Of a stretch of DNA of 64,000 bases, positions 18,673 to 27,196 are shown one piece after another. The stretch's first letter is position 1. Each line of letters starts with the position of its first letter. Source of the DNA: Planotetraspora mira (GTDB lineage Bacteria; Actinomycetota; Actinomycetes; Streptosporangiales; Streptosporangiaceae); NCBI RefSeq assembly GCF_016863275.1, contig NZ_BOOO01000016.1:124001-188000 (forward strand), given 5' to 3'. The notes under the pieces are model-generated. The model was given only the letters and a program-made list of their open reading frames with translations. It searched no databases and had not been told where the DNA came from. Both the position numbers and the translations under genes were made by a program.

Positions 18673-21149
18673 GACCGCACCTCCTGAGCGACCCCCGACC
18701 GATCAGCGCCCCCGTTAAGACGATCATGCACTTTCTCGCCTGGTTTGTCGTGCGTCGGATTGGTATCGAGCCAGCGAAGGAGTTCCTCGGAGACGAGGTC
18801 CACCCCGATGCGGCCCGCCCGGCCGTCCAGGTCCCGGAAGACGCATTCGCCGTTGCCCAGCGACCGCAACACGGCCTTGTGCTCCTCAGACGGATCCACC
18901 CCGAGCAGTTCCATCACGTGCCCGACCTCGACCCGCTCGGACGAGCGGAACGCGAAGACCGAGGAGAGACAGTTGGTCACCTGCTCGTTGAGCAGGTCAC
19001 CCGCGTTCTGGGACACCAGGACGAGCGCCGTGTTGCGGGAGCGGCCCATCCGGGAGACCTCCGGCACCAGCTTGGCGCCCTCGGGCGTGGACGTGATCGC
19101 CCACGCCTCGTCGAGGAAGATCGCCTTGGGCGTGCGCCGGTCGAGGCCGTTCATCAGCCGCCGGGCGAACTGGGACACCAGATAGAGCAGGGCCACCGAC
19201 AGCCGCTGCTCGTAGGAGTAGTCGTCCCGCGTGGTCGCCACGTCGGGGAGCGTGAGACCGCCCAGTGTGAACACCGTGGTCCATCCCTCGGTGTCGATCT
19301 GGTCGCCGCCGTATCTGTCGAAACAGAGTTGCGCGAGGTGCATCTCGGACATCGACCGCAGGACAGCCCCGAGGTTCTTCGACGCCGGATCCGTGTTCTG
19401 CTCCAGGTGGTCGACCACCTTGCCGAGCGAGGGGTCGGGCTCGTTGGAGACCGCGGCCACCGCCTGGATCATCGCCGACTCGCGCTCCTCCGACATGCGG
19501 GGCAGCAGCAGCCGCAACGTCTCGGAGGCCATCGTCTTCTTCGCCGCGATGTCGTCGCCGAACGAGAACGGGTCGAGCAGGCCGGGCGCCGCCGACCCCA
19601 GCGGGATGATCCGCGCCTTGCGGCCGCGCCGCTGAAGGAGCTGGACCAGCGACTCCGCGTCGCCCTTCGGGTCGATGACCGCGACGGTCACCCCGCGCAG
19701 GGCCATCTGGTAGATCAGCAGGAGCGCCAGAGTCGTCTTGCCTCCGCCGGGCTCCCCCGTGATCGCGATGGCCGTCGGTCGGTTCCTGGTGGCCGCGACC
19801 AGCGGGTCGAAGTGGACGATGCTGCGGGCGCGCCCCAGGGTCTCCCCGATGTACGGTCCGACCCAGCCGGCGTTCGACTCGTCCACCCGGTCGCCCAACT
19901 CGACGGTGGCCGTCGACATGCCACCCGCGATCGTCCGGAGGGGCTGGCGCTGGGCGTAGGCGTTGACCCGGACCTTCTCTCCCGGCAGGGCTTCGCAGAA
20001 CAACGAGAACTGGTCGCCGGTGGAGTTCACCACATCGATGCCGATGTCGCGGTAGTGCTCCACCACCGCCTCGACCCGCTGAACGCAGATCTCCTCGGTC
20101 GGCGCGCTGACGCTCAGCCGGTGCCAGCCGTACACGAACGGGAGCCGCTCCTTGGTGATGCCGTGCTCCAGCATGCGAGCGGCGTCGATCTGCTCGGCCA
20201 GCGCGAGGGGCGCCTCCGCGCCCGCCTCGCGGATGTGGATGTCCATGTCTCGGGCGTGTGCCAGCTTCCTCGCCACGTCCTTGCTCGCACGGACCGGCGA
20301 GATCAGCCGCATCCTGCTCGAGATCTCCACGGGGAACGGCAGTTGGTCGGCGAAGTGCAGCCACGGCTCCCCGTCGGGGAAGGCCATCAGGTCGGGGAAC
20401 CGGGCGAAGGACAGATGCGCGGTGAACGCGTCGCCCGACATCTGCTCGATCCGCAACAACGACCTGCCGTTGTGGATCTGCCCCTCGACCAGGGCCTCGA
20501 TCTCGCCCTTGCCCCACTTGCGGCGCGGCGAGGCCGAATGCGGCGGCTCGCCGAGCGCTCCCGAGGCGGCGTGCTGGAACAGCCAGGCGATCTCCGTGGA
20601 GGTGGCGTGCCGCGCGTAGAGGGCGCTGGAGGTCAGAGCCCGGCCGAGCCGTTCCGCCTGACCGGTCCACCGCTCGACCTCGCGGTCGGGCACGTGGTCG
20701 TCCTCGATCCCGAGCGCCCGCTCGCTTCGCTGGTAGAAGCCGAACAGCTGGGACAGCACTCCGCTGCCGAGTTGGGCGCCGCGCGGGCCGAGCCGTACGC
20801 CGAGGTAGACCTCTTTGCTCCAGAAGTCCTTCGCCCAGACGTGGCGGTACATCTCCTCGAGGTAGTCCCGCCAGCCGGGACCCTCGTCGGAGGTGGCGTT
20901 GAGCGCCATCGCCCATTCGGCCGCGGGATACGCCCGGTGCGCGATGCGCAGATGCACCTCGGCGTCGGGCATCCTGATCGCGGCCAGCGCGATCGTGATG
21001 TTGGTGGCGAGCGCCTCCCGCTCCTCGGGCGTGAGGAACTCATAGCTCACCGTCGGCAACCGGAAGTAGGCCCACGCCGCCGAGTCGGTGAGCAGGACAC
21101 GGTCGTCGAAATACCGCACCGCGAGGCGGCTCCGCGCCCCTTTGCTCAT
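18669..21149 (-). CDS. VirB4/TcpF-like conjugation ATPase
   Basis: 826 residues from ATG 21149 (MSKGARSRLAVRYF). N-terminal ~400 residues are the VirB4-type domain; the ATPase core has Walker A TGEPGGGKTTLALLL (~residue 455), Walker B KAIFLDEAWAI (~700) and a following SQNAGDLL region. It energises assembly or substrate transfer at the membrane. The frame extends 12 codons further upstream, but those lie inside a 40-bp direct repeat whose end supplies this ATG; the spacing of possible SDs (GGTGAG 6-7 nt upstream) supports 21149. Overlaps the TrbL start by TTGA. Confidence 0.9.
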   Translation of the reverse strand: MSKGARSRLAVRYFDDRVLLTDSAAWAYFRLPTVSYEFLTPEEREALATNITIALAAIRMPDAEVHLRIAHRAYPAAEWAMALNATSDEGPGWRDYLEEMYRHVWAKDFWSKEVYLGVRLGPRGAQLGSGVLSQLFGFYQRSERALGIEDDHVPDREVERWTGQAERLGRALTSSALYARHATSTEIAWLFQHAASGALGEPPHSASPRRKWGKGEIEALVEGQIHNGRSLLRIEQMSGDAFTAHLSFARFPDLMAFPDGEPWLHFADQLPFPVEISSRMRLISPVRASKDVARKLAHARDMDIHIREAGAEAPLALAEQIDAARMLEHGITKERLPFVYGWHRLSVSAPTEEICVQRVEAVVEHYRDIGIDVVNSTGDQFSLFCEALPGEKVRVNAYAQRQPLRTIAGGMSTATVELGDRVDESNAGWVGPYIGETLGRARSIVHFDPLVAATRNRPTAIAITGEPGGGKTTLALLLIYQMALRGVTVAVIDPKGDAESLVQLLQRRGRKARIIPLGSAAPGLLDPFSFGDDIAAKKTMASETLRLLLPRMSEERESAMIQAVAAVSNEPDPSLGKVVDHLEQNTDPASKNLGAVLRSMSEMHLAQLCFDRYGGDQIDTEGWTTVFTLGGLTLPDVATTRDDYSYEQRLSVALLYLVSQFARRLMNGLDRRTPKAIFLDEAWAITSTPEGAKLVPEVSRMGRSRNTALVLVSQNAGDLLNEQVTNCLSSVFAFRSSERVEVGHVMELLGVDPSEEHKAVLRSLGNGECVFRDLDGRAGRIGVDLVSEELLRWLDTNPTHDKPGEKVHDRLNGGADRSGVAQEVRS

Positions 21150-21266
21150 CGGTCGCTCACCGACTTCCTCGCTCGCAGGTTCCAAGACCCCTTACGCGCC
21201 GCTCGCTCGTCGGGTTCGCTCCCGCACTCATCGGTCGCTCACCGACTTCCTCGCTCGCAGGTTCCA
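21145..21266 (-). repeat. 40-bp perfect direct repeat at the virB4 start
   Basis: Positions 21145-21184 and 21227-21266 are identical over 40 bp, offset 82 bp. The spacer also contains near-copies of a GCGCCGCTCGCTC(G/A)TCGG element (about 21194-21213 and 21267-21284). Read on the minus strand, each copy carries a purine-rich stretch, GGTGAG and CGATGAG, so each can supply a start codon; the copy nearer the gene gives the virB4 ATG, the other opens a 24-codon frame. Confidence 0.85.
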
Positions 21267-21306
21267 GCGCCGCTCGCTCATCGGCTCCCCTTCTCGCACC
21301 CGGCGC

Positions 21307-24300
21307 TCATCTGGCCACCTCCTGCTTCGCCTGGATCGTCGCCAAGCCACTCACGATCACACCGGCGAGTGCAACGTACGCCCTGCGGCCGCCGATCCGG
21401 AGGTGGTTGACGTCAACCGGTCCAGGACGGCCAGGAGCCAGCTCGTCCTCCCAGGGCACGCGGACGATGGCCCGGCAGCGGCCGCTGGCCACGGCCTCGG
21501 CCTGTTCCACGTCCGGCATGCTCCGCCGGCTCACGCCGTTGATCACCATGACGGCCCTGCGCCGGAGATCGGAGACACCGTGGCCGTCGAGCCACTCGTA
21601 CGTCATGGCGATCGCGTCCGACGCGTCCTCGCTCGCCGGCGCGACCAGCACCAGCTGATCGGTGTACGGCAGGAGCCTCGCGGCGAGAGCGGCGGCCGGG
21701 TCGACCACGACCAGGCGGTAGTGCTGGTCCAGCGCGGAGAGCGTCCGCCGCCAGTCGTTCAGCAGGGCCCGGTCGGAAAGGCGCTGCTCAGCCCCGGCGT
21801 CGGTGTCGGCGCCGACCACCTCGAGCCCCGACTCGCACCGCGTCGTGTAGGCGCGCATGCCGAGGTAGCCGGAAACCGCGTGCGACCCTTCGAGCAGCGA
21901 GCTCAGCGTCTCGGGCGACTCGGCCTGGATCCTGGTCGTCAGCGTGTTGTCCCCGGTGTTCGCGTCGAGGGCGAGCACCCTGTCTTCCCGATAGCGGGCG
22001 AGCGTGTGGCCGAGCATGAGCGCCGTGGTCGTCTGCCCGGCGCCGCCGGTGCAGCCCAGCACCATCACCCGCCTGCTCGTGGTGAGCGGCGTGCGTGCCC
22101 GCGCCTCGTCGACCTCCATGCCGTCGGTACGGCTCCCGCCGACGACCACCTGGGCGATCCTGCGCCAGCCGCCCGAGGAGCCGCGCCCGACGACGGACTC
22201 CACACGGCGGACTCTGGGCTCGTCCACCGGCGAGGACGGCAGAGCGGCGGGGGGAAGGACCGGAGTGGCGGGGCCGCTCGCCTGGGGAAGCGTGGGAACC
22301 CTCCGGATCGACACGCCCCTGTTCACGCCGGGCGACGGCGAGGCGTTCGCGGCGGGAGCCTGCGAAGGTCCCGCGGTGCGCTCGACGGACGGCTCAGCTG
22401 AAGGCAGCGTGGGCGGCTGCACGGTGACCGGCAGCGTGGGCGGCCGCACGGTGGGCGGCCGCATGGTGACCGGGTCAGCGGACGGCCGCGTGGGCTGGAC
22501 GGGAGGCTGAGCGGGCTTGGCAGCGGGCGACTCAGCGGCCGGCGACTGGGCGGCGAGCGGCGGCGCGGCCGGAGCGGAGGCGGGGGCAGGCGCAGGAGCA
22601 GGGGGCACGGCGGGACGGACGAGCCGTGGCGGCTGGCCCTTCCTGTGCTGCTCCCAGGCTTCCCGCTGTCGATCGGACGTCGCCGGGCGCGGCTCCCGCA
22701 CCCTGTCTTGTCCTACTCGTCCAGCCTGACCGGAATCCATCGCCGGCTCGCTGACGACGTTCTCCGCAACTTCCCGCACCGGCTCCCGCACCGGAGCCTG
22801 AGCCGTTTCTTGCCCTGCCGTACGAGCAGGCGTCTGCGCCGTTCCTTGCGCTGGGGCCTGAACTGGCGTCTGCGCTATTTCTTGCCCTGCGGCGGGGACA
22901 GAGCCTTGCGCCGGCGATTCCTGCGCGGAGTCCGGCACCGGATCCGCGGGCGCGGCGTCGCGTGTCGGCTCCTGAGCGGATTCCCGCGCGGGGATCGGAG
23001 CCGCGTCCTGTGCCGCCGATCGGACCGCTTCCCGCGTGGGGGTCGAAGCCGCGTCCCCCACCGGCTCAGGGGCCGTCGGGTCGCGCATCGCCTCGGGAGA
23101 GGCCTGCCGTACGGAATCCGGCTCCGGGGCCGCGTGGCGCGCCGGACTGGGCGCCGCATCCGGACCGAGGTCCTGTGCCGACTCCGGACCGGCGTGACGC
23201 GTCGGGTGGGGGGCGGATTCCCGCGCCGACTCGGGCGCGGACTCGGCACTGGCCGCGAGCCTGCGCAACCGCCTCAGCGCCTCGGTCCCGATAGGTGGCA
23301 CGGGAGCGACGGACTCCTCGGCGGCCGGACCGGACGGCGGCGTCGGCGGTACCGAGGGTGGTGCCGGAGGCAGCGCGAGCGGCGCGGCCCGCTCCGGCAG
23401 CGCCACCCGGATCGGTGGGGGCGGCTTCTCCCCCGGGGACACGGACGGCTTGGGCATGTAGAAGACGGGCTCGTCCGCGGAGACGGCCTGCACGGGCTCG
23501 CCCGTCGTGGCCGGCTTCGCGGTGGGCCTGCTCCACGAGTCGGGAGGCGAGTCGGTTACCGGCGCGGCGGCGGCCGCGGCCGCCGCCACAGCCGGGTGCA
23601 CGGTGGCGGGTCGACCGGCGGGGGAAGGAGGCAGCGCACGAGCCGGAATGACGCGATCGGGTGTCCACGGCTCGACGGCCTTGCCCCGGCCCTTGGCCTC
23701 CCCGGCTCTGGCCCTGACTCCCGCGCCGGTGACCGTGGTCTCCGGCGTCCTCGTCCTGGGCCCTGAGCCGCGCACCTTCTCCGCGCCACGCGCCTTCTCC
23801 GCGCCACGCGCCTTCTCCGCGCCACGCGCCTTCGTCTCGGCGCCGCTGGTCTTCGTCGCCGCGCTTCGTCCCTTGGTCTTCGCGTCCTGTCCCGCGGTCT
23901 CCGCCGCCACGGCCTTGCGCGCGGCCTTGACGCGGACCGGCGCGGCCGACGGCGCGATCCGCCAGACACGAGCGGTCAGGGTGATCGTCTCCGGCTCCGC
24001 GACCGGCGCCATGCGAGCCCAGGTGCGCGGCTCCGCCAGGTAGCGCAACTGCGACTGCAGCACCTCGGTGAGCCGCTTGCCCTCGATGACGGGACGGGTG
24101 GACAGCCAGGTGACGACGCCCGGCGGGACCAGGTAGACCACGTGCCAGGGTGCCGCGAACGGCACCTTGACGAGGTAGAGGAAGAGCCACCAGGGGACCA
24201 GGACACCCACGAACACACCGATCCAGACGATCGGAAGAGGCATGGGCAGCCGTAGGTCGTACAGCTTGTAGAGCCGCTTCTCAATTCGCCAGATATTGGT

Positions 24301-24318
24301 ATATGTGGGGAGATCCAC
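21307..24318 (-). CDS. TcpE-domain protein fused to a ParA/MinD-like ATPase domain via long disordered linker
   Basis: 1003 residues from GTG 24318 (SD GGAGAGGAGG). Residues 1-115: TcpE-like membrane domain (MDLPTYTNIWRIEKRLYKLY, two TMs around PLPIVWIGVFVGVLVPWWLF and the next segment). Residues ~120-730: Ala/Pro/Glu-rich low complexity with RGAEKA tandem repeats and PPTVRPPTLP-type motifs. Residues ~750-1003: ParA/MinD fold, with VMVLGCTGGAGQTTTALMLG, LALDANTGDN and VVVDPAAALAA. The P-loop reads GGAGQTT: the usual GK-T lysine is Gln and the ParA signature Lys is Thr, so ATP hydrolysis is doubtful. It sits between the small TcpD-like gene and virB4, where tcpE lies in Tcp-type conjugation loci. 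Confidence 0.85.
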   Translation of the reverse strand: MDLPTYTNIWRIEKRLYKLYDLRLPMPLPIVWIGVFVGVLVPWWLFLYLVKVPFAAPWHVVYLVPPGVVTWLSTRPVIEGKRLTEVLQSQLRYLAEPRTWARMAPVAEPETITLTARVWRIAPSAAPVRVKAARKAVAAETAGQDAKTKGRSAATKTSGAETKARGAEKARGAEKARGAEKVRGSGPRTRTPETTVTGAGVRARAGEAKGRGKAVEPWTPDRVIPARALPPSPAGRPATVHPAVAAAAAAAAPVTDSPPDSWSRPTAKPATTGEPVQAVSADEPVFYMPKPSVSPGEKPPPPIRVALPERAAPLALPPAPPSVPPTPPSGPAAEESVAPVPPIGTEALRRLRRLAASAESAPESARESAPHPTRHAGPESAQDLGPDAAPSPARHAAPEPDSVRQASPEAMRDPTAPEPVGDAASTPTREAVRSAAQDAAPIPARESAQEPTRDAAPADPVPDSAQESPAQGSVPAAGQEIAQTPVQAPAQGTAQTPARTAGQETAQAPVREPVREVAENVVSEPAMDSGQAGRVGQDRVREPRPATSDRQREAWEQHRKGQPPRLVRPAVPPAPAPAPASAPAAPPLAAQSPAAESPAAKPAQPPVQPTRPSADPVTMRPPTVRPPTLPVTVQPPTLPSAEPSVERTAGPSQAPAANASPSPGVNRGVSIRRVPTLPQASGPATPVLPPAALPSSPVDEPRVRRVESVVGRGSSGGWRRIAQVVVGGSRTDGMEVDEARARTPLTTSRRVMVLGCTGGAGQTTTALMLGHTLARYREDRVLALDANTGDNTLTTRIQAESPETLSSLLEGSHAVSGYLGMRAYTTRCESGLEVVGADTDAGAEQRLSDRALLNDWRRTLSALDQHYRLVVVDPAAALAARLLPYTDQLVLVAPASEDASDAIAMTYEWLDGHGVSDLRRRAVMVINGVSRRSMPDVEQAEAVASGRCRAIVRVPWEDELAPGRPGPVDVNHLRIGGRRAYVALAGVIVSGLATIQAKQEVAR
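23772..23825 (-). repeat. Three tandem 18-bp units in the TcpE-ParA linker
   Basis: Three 18-bp units (23772-23789, 23790-23807, 23808-23825) differ at one position only and encode R-G-A-E-K-A/V repeats. They form a basic/acidic helical segment in the linker. A partial fourth unit follows to about 23833. Such units can change copy number by slippage. Confidence 0.85.
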
Positions 24319-24339
24319 CCGATCCTCCTCTCCGCCGGA

Positions 24340-24627
24340 TCACTTGATTCCGAGCGCGCCCGCGATCGCCTTCGCCGTCACCTCGATGATGTTGGGCACA
24401 TAGAAGATCACGCCGATGGCGATCGCCAGAATGATGAACTGCACGAACCTGGTGATCTCACGGGTGAAGAGGAAGAAAAGCGCCACGATCGAGACGACCA
24501 CGAGGAACAGCGGCGCGAAGAAGGTACGGAGGAAGTCCGCCAGACCTTCGGTGTTGATTCCCCCCGACGGGGGCTGCGAGGGCGCGGCCAGTTCCAATGA
24601 ACTGTCCACGATGGTCTTCAGAATCAA
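24340..24627 (-). CDS. Small two-TM protein, TrbC/TcpD-like
   Basis: 95 residues. A polar N-terminus (to ~residue 25) is followed by two hydrophobic helices (FFAPLFLVVVSIVALFFLF and FVQFIILAIAIGVIFYVPNI) separated by a short basic loop, the pattern of TrbC/VirB2-like and TcpD small membrane proteins. It lies 21 bp before the TcpE fusion gene. The start is TTG 24627, which has GGAGGG 7 nt upstream. Whether it forms a pilus-like polymer or a static channel part cannot be told. Confidence 0.75.
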   Translation of the reverse strand: MILKTIVDSSLELAAPSQPPSGGINTEGLADFLRTFFAPLFLVVVSIVALFFLFTREITRFVQFIILAIAIGVIFYVPNIIEVTAKAIAGALGIK

Positions 24628-24677
24628 TTCTCGCCCTCCCGGGGGTATGGATCAGCGATGTCATGGCCGGGCATGCG

Positions 24678-25697
24678 CTACCCCACGGACCGGCTCGCAC
24701 CCTGGACCTGCTGGACGAACCACTTGCCGCCCTGCTTCTCCATGGTCAGTCGGTAGGCCTGCTCGAGGCCGCCGGGCTGGACGGCCGGGTCGTTCTGCAC
24801 GGAGGTCGAGACGGCGTCCGTTCCGTTCGACGAGACGGCCCACACGACCACTGCGGTGACCTCCCTGGTGTTCGCCTCACCTTCCGGCACGACGAGATCC
24901 TTGAGTTGGGCCAGGGTGAACTCCCCGTTGAAGCCGTCGATCGGCTTCCCACTCGCGACATACCGCTGCAGATCCACCTGGTTGCCCGCCGCGAACGCCT
25001 TGAAGAAGCCCTCGATCTGCGGCCGTAGCTCCGCCTCCGTCGCCGAGTCCCGCGACGGGCCGGAGACCTGGGGGAACCCCGGCAGCGCGGGAGCGGGCAG
25101 CAGTCCCGGCTGTCCCGACACGACGAAGTGGCCGCCGTCGTTGTAGATCGGAACAGACAGCAGCCCACGGTGCCCACCGGTCTGGTAGGCGACCGTGACG
25201 ACGGCGTCGTGCTCGTCGCTCACCTGAATTCCGGAGAACTGAAATGCGCCCGCCGTCATTCGGCCATAGCCGTTCCAGCCGAACTGCTCGTCCGCGCCGT
25301 CAGGAAGAAAAGCCTTCAACCGTTCCGCTCTTTGCTGCGCGTTGGTGGCGTCGTAATTCAAATAGACGGCGGCGAACTGATTGGCGAATGCGGCAGCCTG
25401 CGTAACGGGAAAATCACGGTCACTCGAGCTCGGCGTCGTTTCCGAATCCGTCGCGGCGCCGCTCTGGCTCAGCCGCTCGAAAGGCGCCCGGACGCCGTTG
25501 ACGACGATCACGATGATGAGCGCCCACAGAATGGCACGCCCCGCCCACACGAGCCAGCGGCCCCCGCCACCGCCCCAACCTCCACGCCTGGAGGACGTTC
25601 CACGCGACACTGTCACCCGATCAGGGCCCTCCAGAGGGTACGACTCGGGGTCGCCAGCGATCCGAGGATCCTGCTGGACGGTTGACCTGCGAGCCAT
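24678..25697 (-). CDS. TcpC-like conjugal transfer channel protein
   Basis: 339 residues. Short Arg/Gly-rich cytoplasmic N-terminus, one TM (~residues 50-70, VWAGRAILWALIIVIVVNGV), and a large external part with two NTF2-like repeats (~100-210: FANQFAAVYLNYD to VPIYNDGGHFVVSG; ~225-335: LRPQIEGFFKAFAAGNQVDL to GGKWFVQQV). This is the architecture of TcpC of clostridial pCW3 and Tn916 Orf13. First gene of the operon. ATG 25697 is preferred over GTG 25700 because GGAGG is 4 nt upstream of the ATG and 1 nt from the GTG. Confidence 0.88.
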   Translation of the reverse strand: MARRSTVQQDPRIAGDPESYPLEGPDRVTVSRGTSSRRGGWGGGGGRWLVWAGRAILWALIIVIVVNGVRAPFERLSQSGAATDSETTPSSSDRDFPVTQAAAFANQFAAVYLNYDATNAQQRAERLKAFLPDGADEQFGWNGYGRMTAGAFQFSGIQVSDEHDAVVTVAYQTGGHRGLLSVPIYNDGGHFVVSGQPGLLPAPALPGFPQVSGPSRDSATEAELRPQIEGFFKAFAAGNQVDLQRYVASGKPIDGFNGEFTLAQLKDLVVPEGEANTREVTAVVVWAVSSNGTDAVSTSVQNDPAVQPGGLEQAYRLTMEKQGGKWFVQQVQGASRSVG

Positions 25698-25854
25698 CAC
25701 GCCTCCGCTCGCGCCGATCCCCCCGGCTGGCGCGGTGTCGTCTTACTCTCGATCCGGTTAGCCGCATTGAAGTATTCACCCTAGCGGTCTCGCCAATTCT
25801 TCCAGGAAAGCCACGCCCATGGTGCAAGCATCGCCGTGACCGAGCAAACCAGGT

Positions 25855-26109
25855 CTACTTCCAGATGAGACGACCCCACGCCTGACGCTCCGCGGGAAAG
25901 CACGTTACGCCTGGCCAGCGCGGACATCGATTACCTAAGCGCCACGTATTGCTGTCCTCGCAGCTCAGAGAGGTATCGACGATGCCGATCTCGACGGTGC
26001 AGCGGGAACTCTGACCGCCGCCCGACCTGCCCCAGGGCGCAACGCTCGCCCGGATTGCCGCGCGGCCGTCCGACCTCACGTCGGCGGTTGTTCGTTGCCG
26101 AAAGTTCAC
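25855..26109 (-). CDS. Possible 84-residue ORF coupled to the lipoprotein gene
   Basis: GTG 26109 overlaps the lipoprotein stop by 4 bp (GTGA), which suggests coupling. The product (VNFRQRTTADVRSDG... ending AWGRLIWK) has no domain I recognise, and its codon pattern is less regular than in real neighbours. Its first ~16 codons lie in a 48-bp sequence repeated at 30051-30098. Either a small gene or decayed sequence. Positions 25698-25854 hold only the tcpC leader, with SD GGAGG next to 25700. Confidence 0.3.
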   Translation of the reverse strand: MNFRQRTTADVRSDGRAAIRASVAPWGRSGGGQSSRCTVEIGIVDTSLSCEDSNTWRLGNRCPRWPGVTCFPAERQAWGRLIWK

Positions 26110-26123
26110 GGTGTCTTGTGCCC
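26076..26123. repeat. 48-bp dispersed repeat, copy 1
   Basis: Matches 30051-30098 in 46 of 48 positions, same orientation. It covers the last codons and stop of the lipoprotein gene and the start of the coupled 84-residue ORF. Weaker similarity extends about 70 bp towards lower coordinates (GAACTCTGA-C-GCC at both sites). Confidence 0.8.
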
Positions 26124-26666
26124 GCCGGCAGCGGGGAGCGGCGGCCCGGGTGGTCCGCCCGCAGCACCGGGAGCGTCGGTCGCAGGCGTTGGATCAGTGG
26201 CATCGAAGTACACGCTGTCCGAAACCGGGTCGAGGTAGAACTCACCGAAGTACGCCTCACCCGTGACCTCGCCGTCGAAGGCCTCACTCCGGACCCACTT
26301 GGCGCCGTCCGGCAGGAACCCGGCCAGCCGGCCAGGCACCTGGCTCGGCGTCTCGGGACGGAAATCAGACTGTCGCGCCGCAACGATGAGCGCACCCTCG
26401 CCTTCCCGAAGCTGGGCGACACCCACCACACGGACATCGGAGGGGCCGGGAACCGAGATCCGTGAGTCGGACCCCAGCGTCGCACCCAGCCAGTGAGCGT
26501 CGGAGAGCCGGCCGAACACGGGGAAACGACGTTCCAGTGGAACCGCGTCTGTGCGGACCTCACCTGCTTTGTCCTCCCAAGACTGGGAGGACGGCTCCTG
26601 AGATGCACATGCCGCGAGGACGGCCGCGGCACCGAGTACGAGCAGTCCCCGACGGCCCAGATCCAC
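26106..26666 (-). CDS. Predicted lipoprotein, unknown function
   Basis: 186 residues from GTG 26664-26666, preceded by GGGGGGAAC. A lipoprotein signal is clear: basic start, LLVLGAAAVLAAC with lipobox LAAC at about residue 20. The mature part (~residues 60-160: VVGVAQLREGEGALIVAARQ, VRSEAFDGEVTGEAYFGEFY) looks like a small beta-rich extracellular domain, followed by a Pro/Gly/Ala tail. No family recognised. It lies 400 bp upstream of tcpC on the same strand; the gap makes a common transcript uncertain. Confidence 0.72.
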   Translation of the reverse strand: MDLGRRGLLVLGAAAVLAACASQEPSSQSWEDKAGEVRTDAVPLERRFPVFGRLSDAHWLGATLGSDSRISVPGPSDVRVVGVAQLREGEGALIVAARQSDFRPETPSQVPGRLAGFLPDGAKWVRSEAFDGEVTGEAYFGEFYLDPVSDSVYFDATDPTPATDAPGAAGGPPGPPLPAAGGHKTP

Positions 26667-26763
26667 CGTTCCCCCCGACTTCGGCCCTTCGAGATCAAGA
26701 GGCCGATCCTAACCTCTGTACGTCCCAGGCCCGAGGCTCAGCCCCAATGAAGTGCTGGTTTTA

Positions 26764-26811
26764 GAAAGTTAAGATCAACATCTTGAAAGTTAAGAATCTG
26801 TCGGGTAGAAC
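26764..26811 (+). promoter_or_regulatory. Promoter and operator-like repeats of the DUF2089 operon
   Basis: Direct repeats GAAAGTTAAGA at 26764-26774 and 26785-26795 are 21 bp apart (two helical turns) and flank an inverted repeat AAGAT-CAAC-ATCTT (26771-26784). TTGAAA (26783-26788) and TAGAAC (26806-26811), 17 bp apart, form a promoter whose start would fall at about the ATG 26819 (leaderless). The DUF2089 HTH protein is a natural candidate to bind here. Confidence 0.6.
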
Positions 26812-26818
26812 TTTAAAT

Positions 26819-27196
26819 ATGACAGAGCAGGCGATGGACTGGCAGGAACTCACGAACCTGACCCGGGGTCGGCCGTTCGTCGTCGAGCGGGTGCGCCTGG
26901 CAGGCAGTGGCGTCGCGATCGAGGGCGAGTTCGAGCTACCGCAACTGGCTCAGCTCAACGTCGAGGATCAGGTCTTCGTCACGGCGTTCGTGCGGTGCCA
27001 CGGCTCCATCAAGGAGATGGAGCGGATCTTCGGGGTGAGCTACCCGACGATCAAATCGCGACTGAACCGGATCACACAGATGCTCGACTTCGTCGAGACC
27101 GATCCGGCGCCGTCGCGGGCCGACATCATCGATCGGTTGCGCCTCGGCGAGATCACCGCACAGCAGGCATTGTCCGAATTGGAGGGCCGGACATGA
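26819..27196 (+). CDS. DUF2089-family HTH regulator
   Basis: 125 residues. Residues ~45-95 match the DUF2089 HTH region: EDQVFVTAFVRCHGSIKEME, then IFGVSYPTIKSRLNRI with the recognition helix. It ends with a SHOCT-like helix pair (IDRLRLGEITAQQALSEL). The zinc ribbon of longer DUF2089 proteins is absent. Start at ATG 26819; an upstream TTG at 26783 is in frame but lies inside the promoter. Its stop overlaps the next ATG by 4 bp. Probably autoregulates the three-gene cassette. Confidence 0.82.
   Translation: MTEQAMDWQELTNLTRGRPFVVERVRLAGSGVAIEGEFELPQLAQLNVEDQVFVTAFVRCHGSIKEMERIFGVSYPTIKSRLNRITQMLDFVETDPAPSRADIIDRLRLGEITAQQALSELEGRT

Noticed and set aside
17215-21410. Very long plus-strand frames (490 and 943 residues) opposite TrbL and VirB4
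   Set aside because: Typical GC-rich antisense shadows rich in Arg, Gly, His; no domain.
21307-22200. ParA plasmid-partition gene
   Set aside because: The ParA-like part is the C-terminal domain of a TcpE protein with a defective P-loop, and there is no parB or parS.
14578-25697. Calling the secretion operon an ICE or plasmid
   Set aside because: No integrase, relaxase, origin, coupling protein or flanking att repeats seen within the window; flanks are housekeeping genes. Kept as a T4SS-like operon.
26764-26795. CRISPR-like array from the GAAAGTTAAGA repeats
   Set aside because: Only two 11-bp repeats 21 bp apart, located in a promoter; no other repeat units or cas genes in the window.
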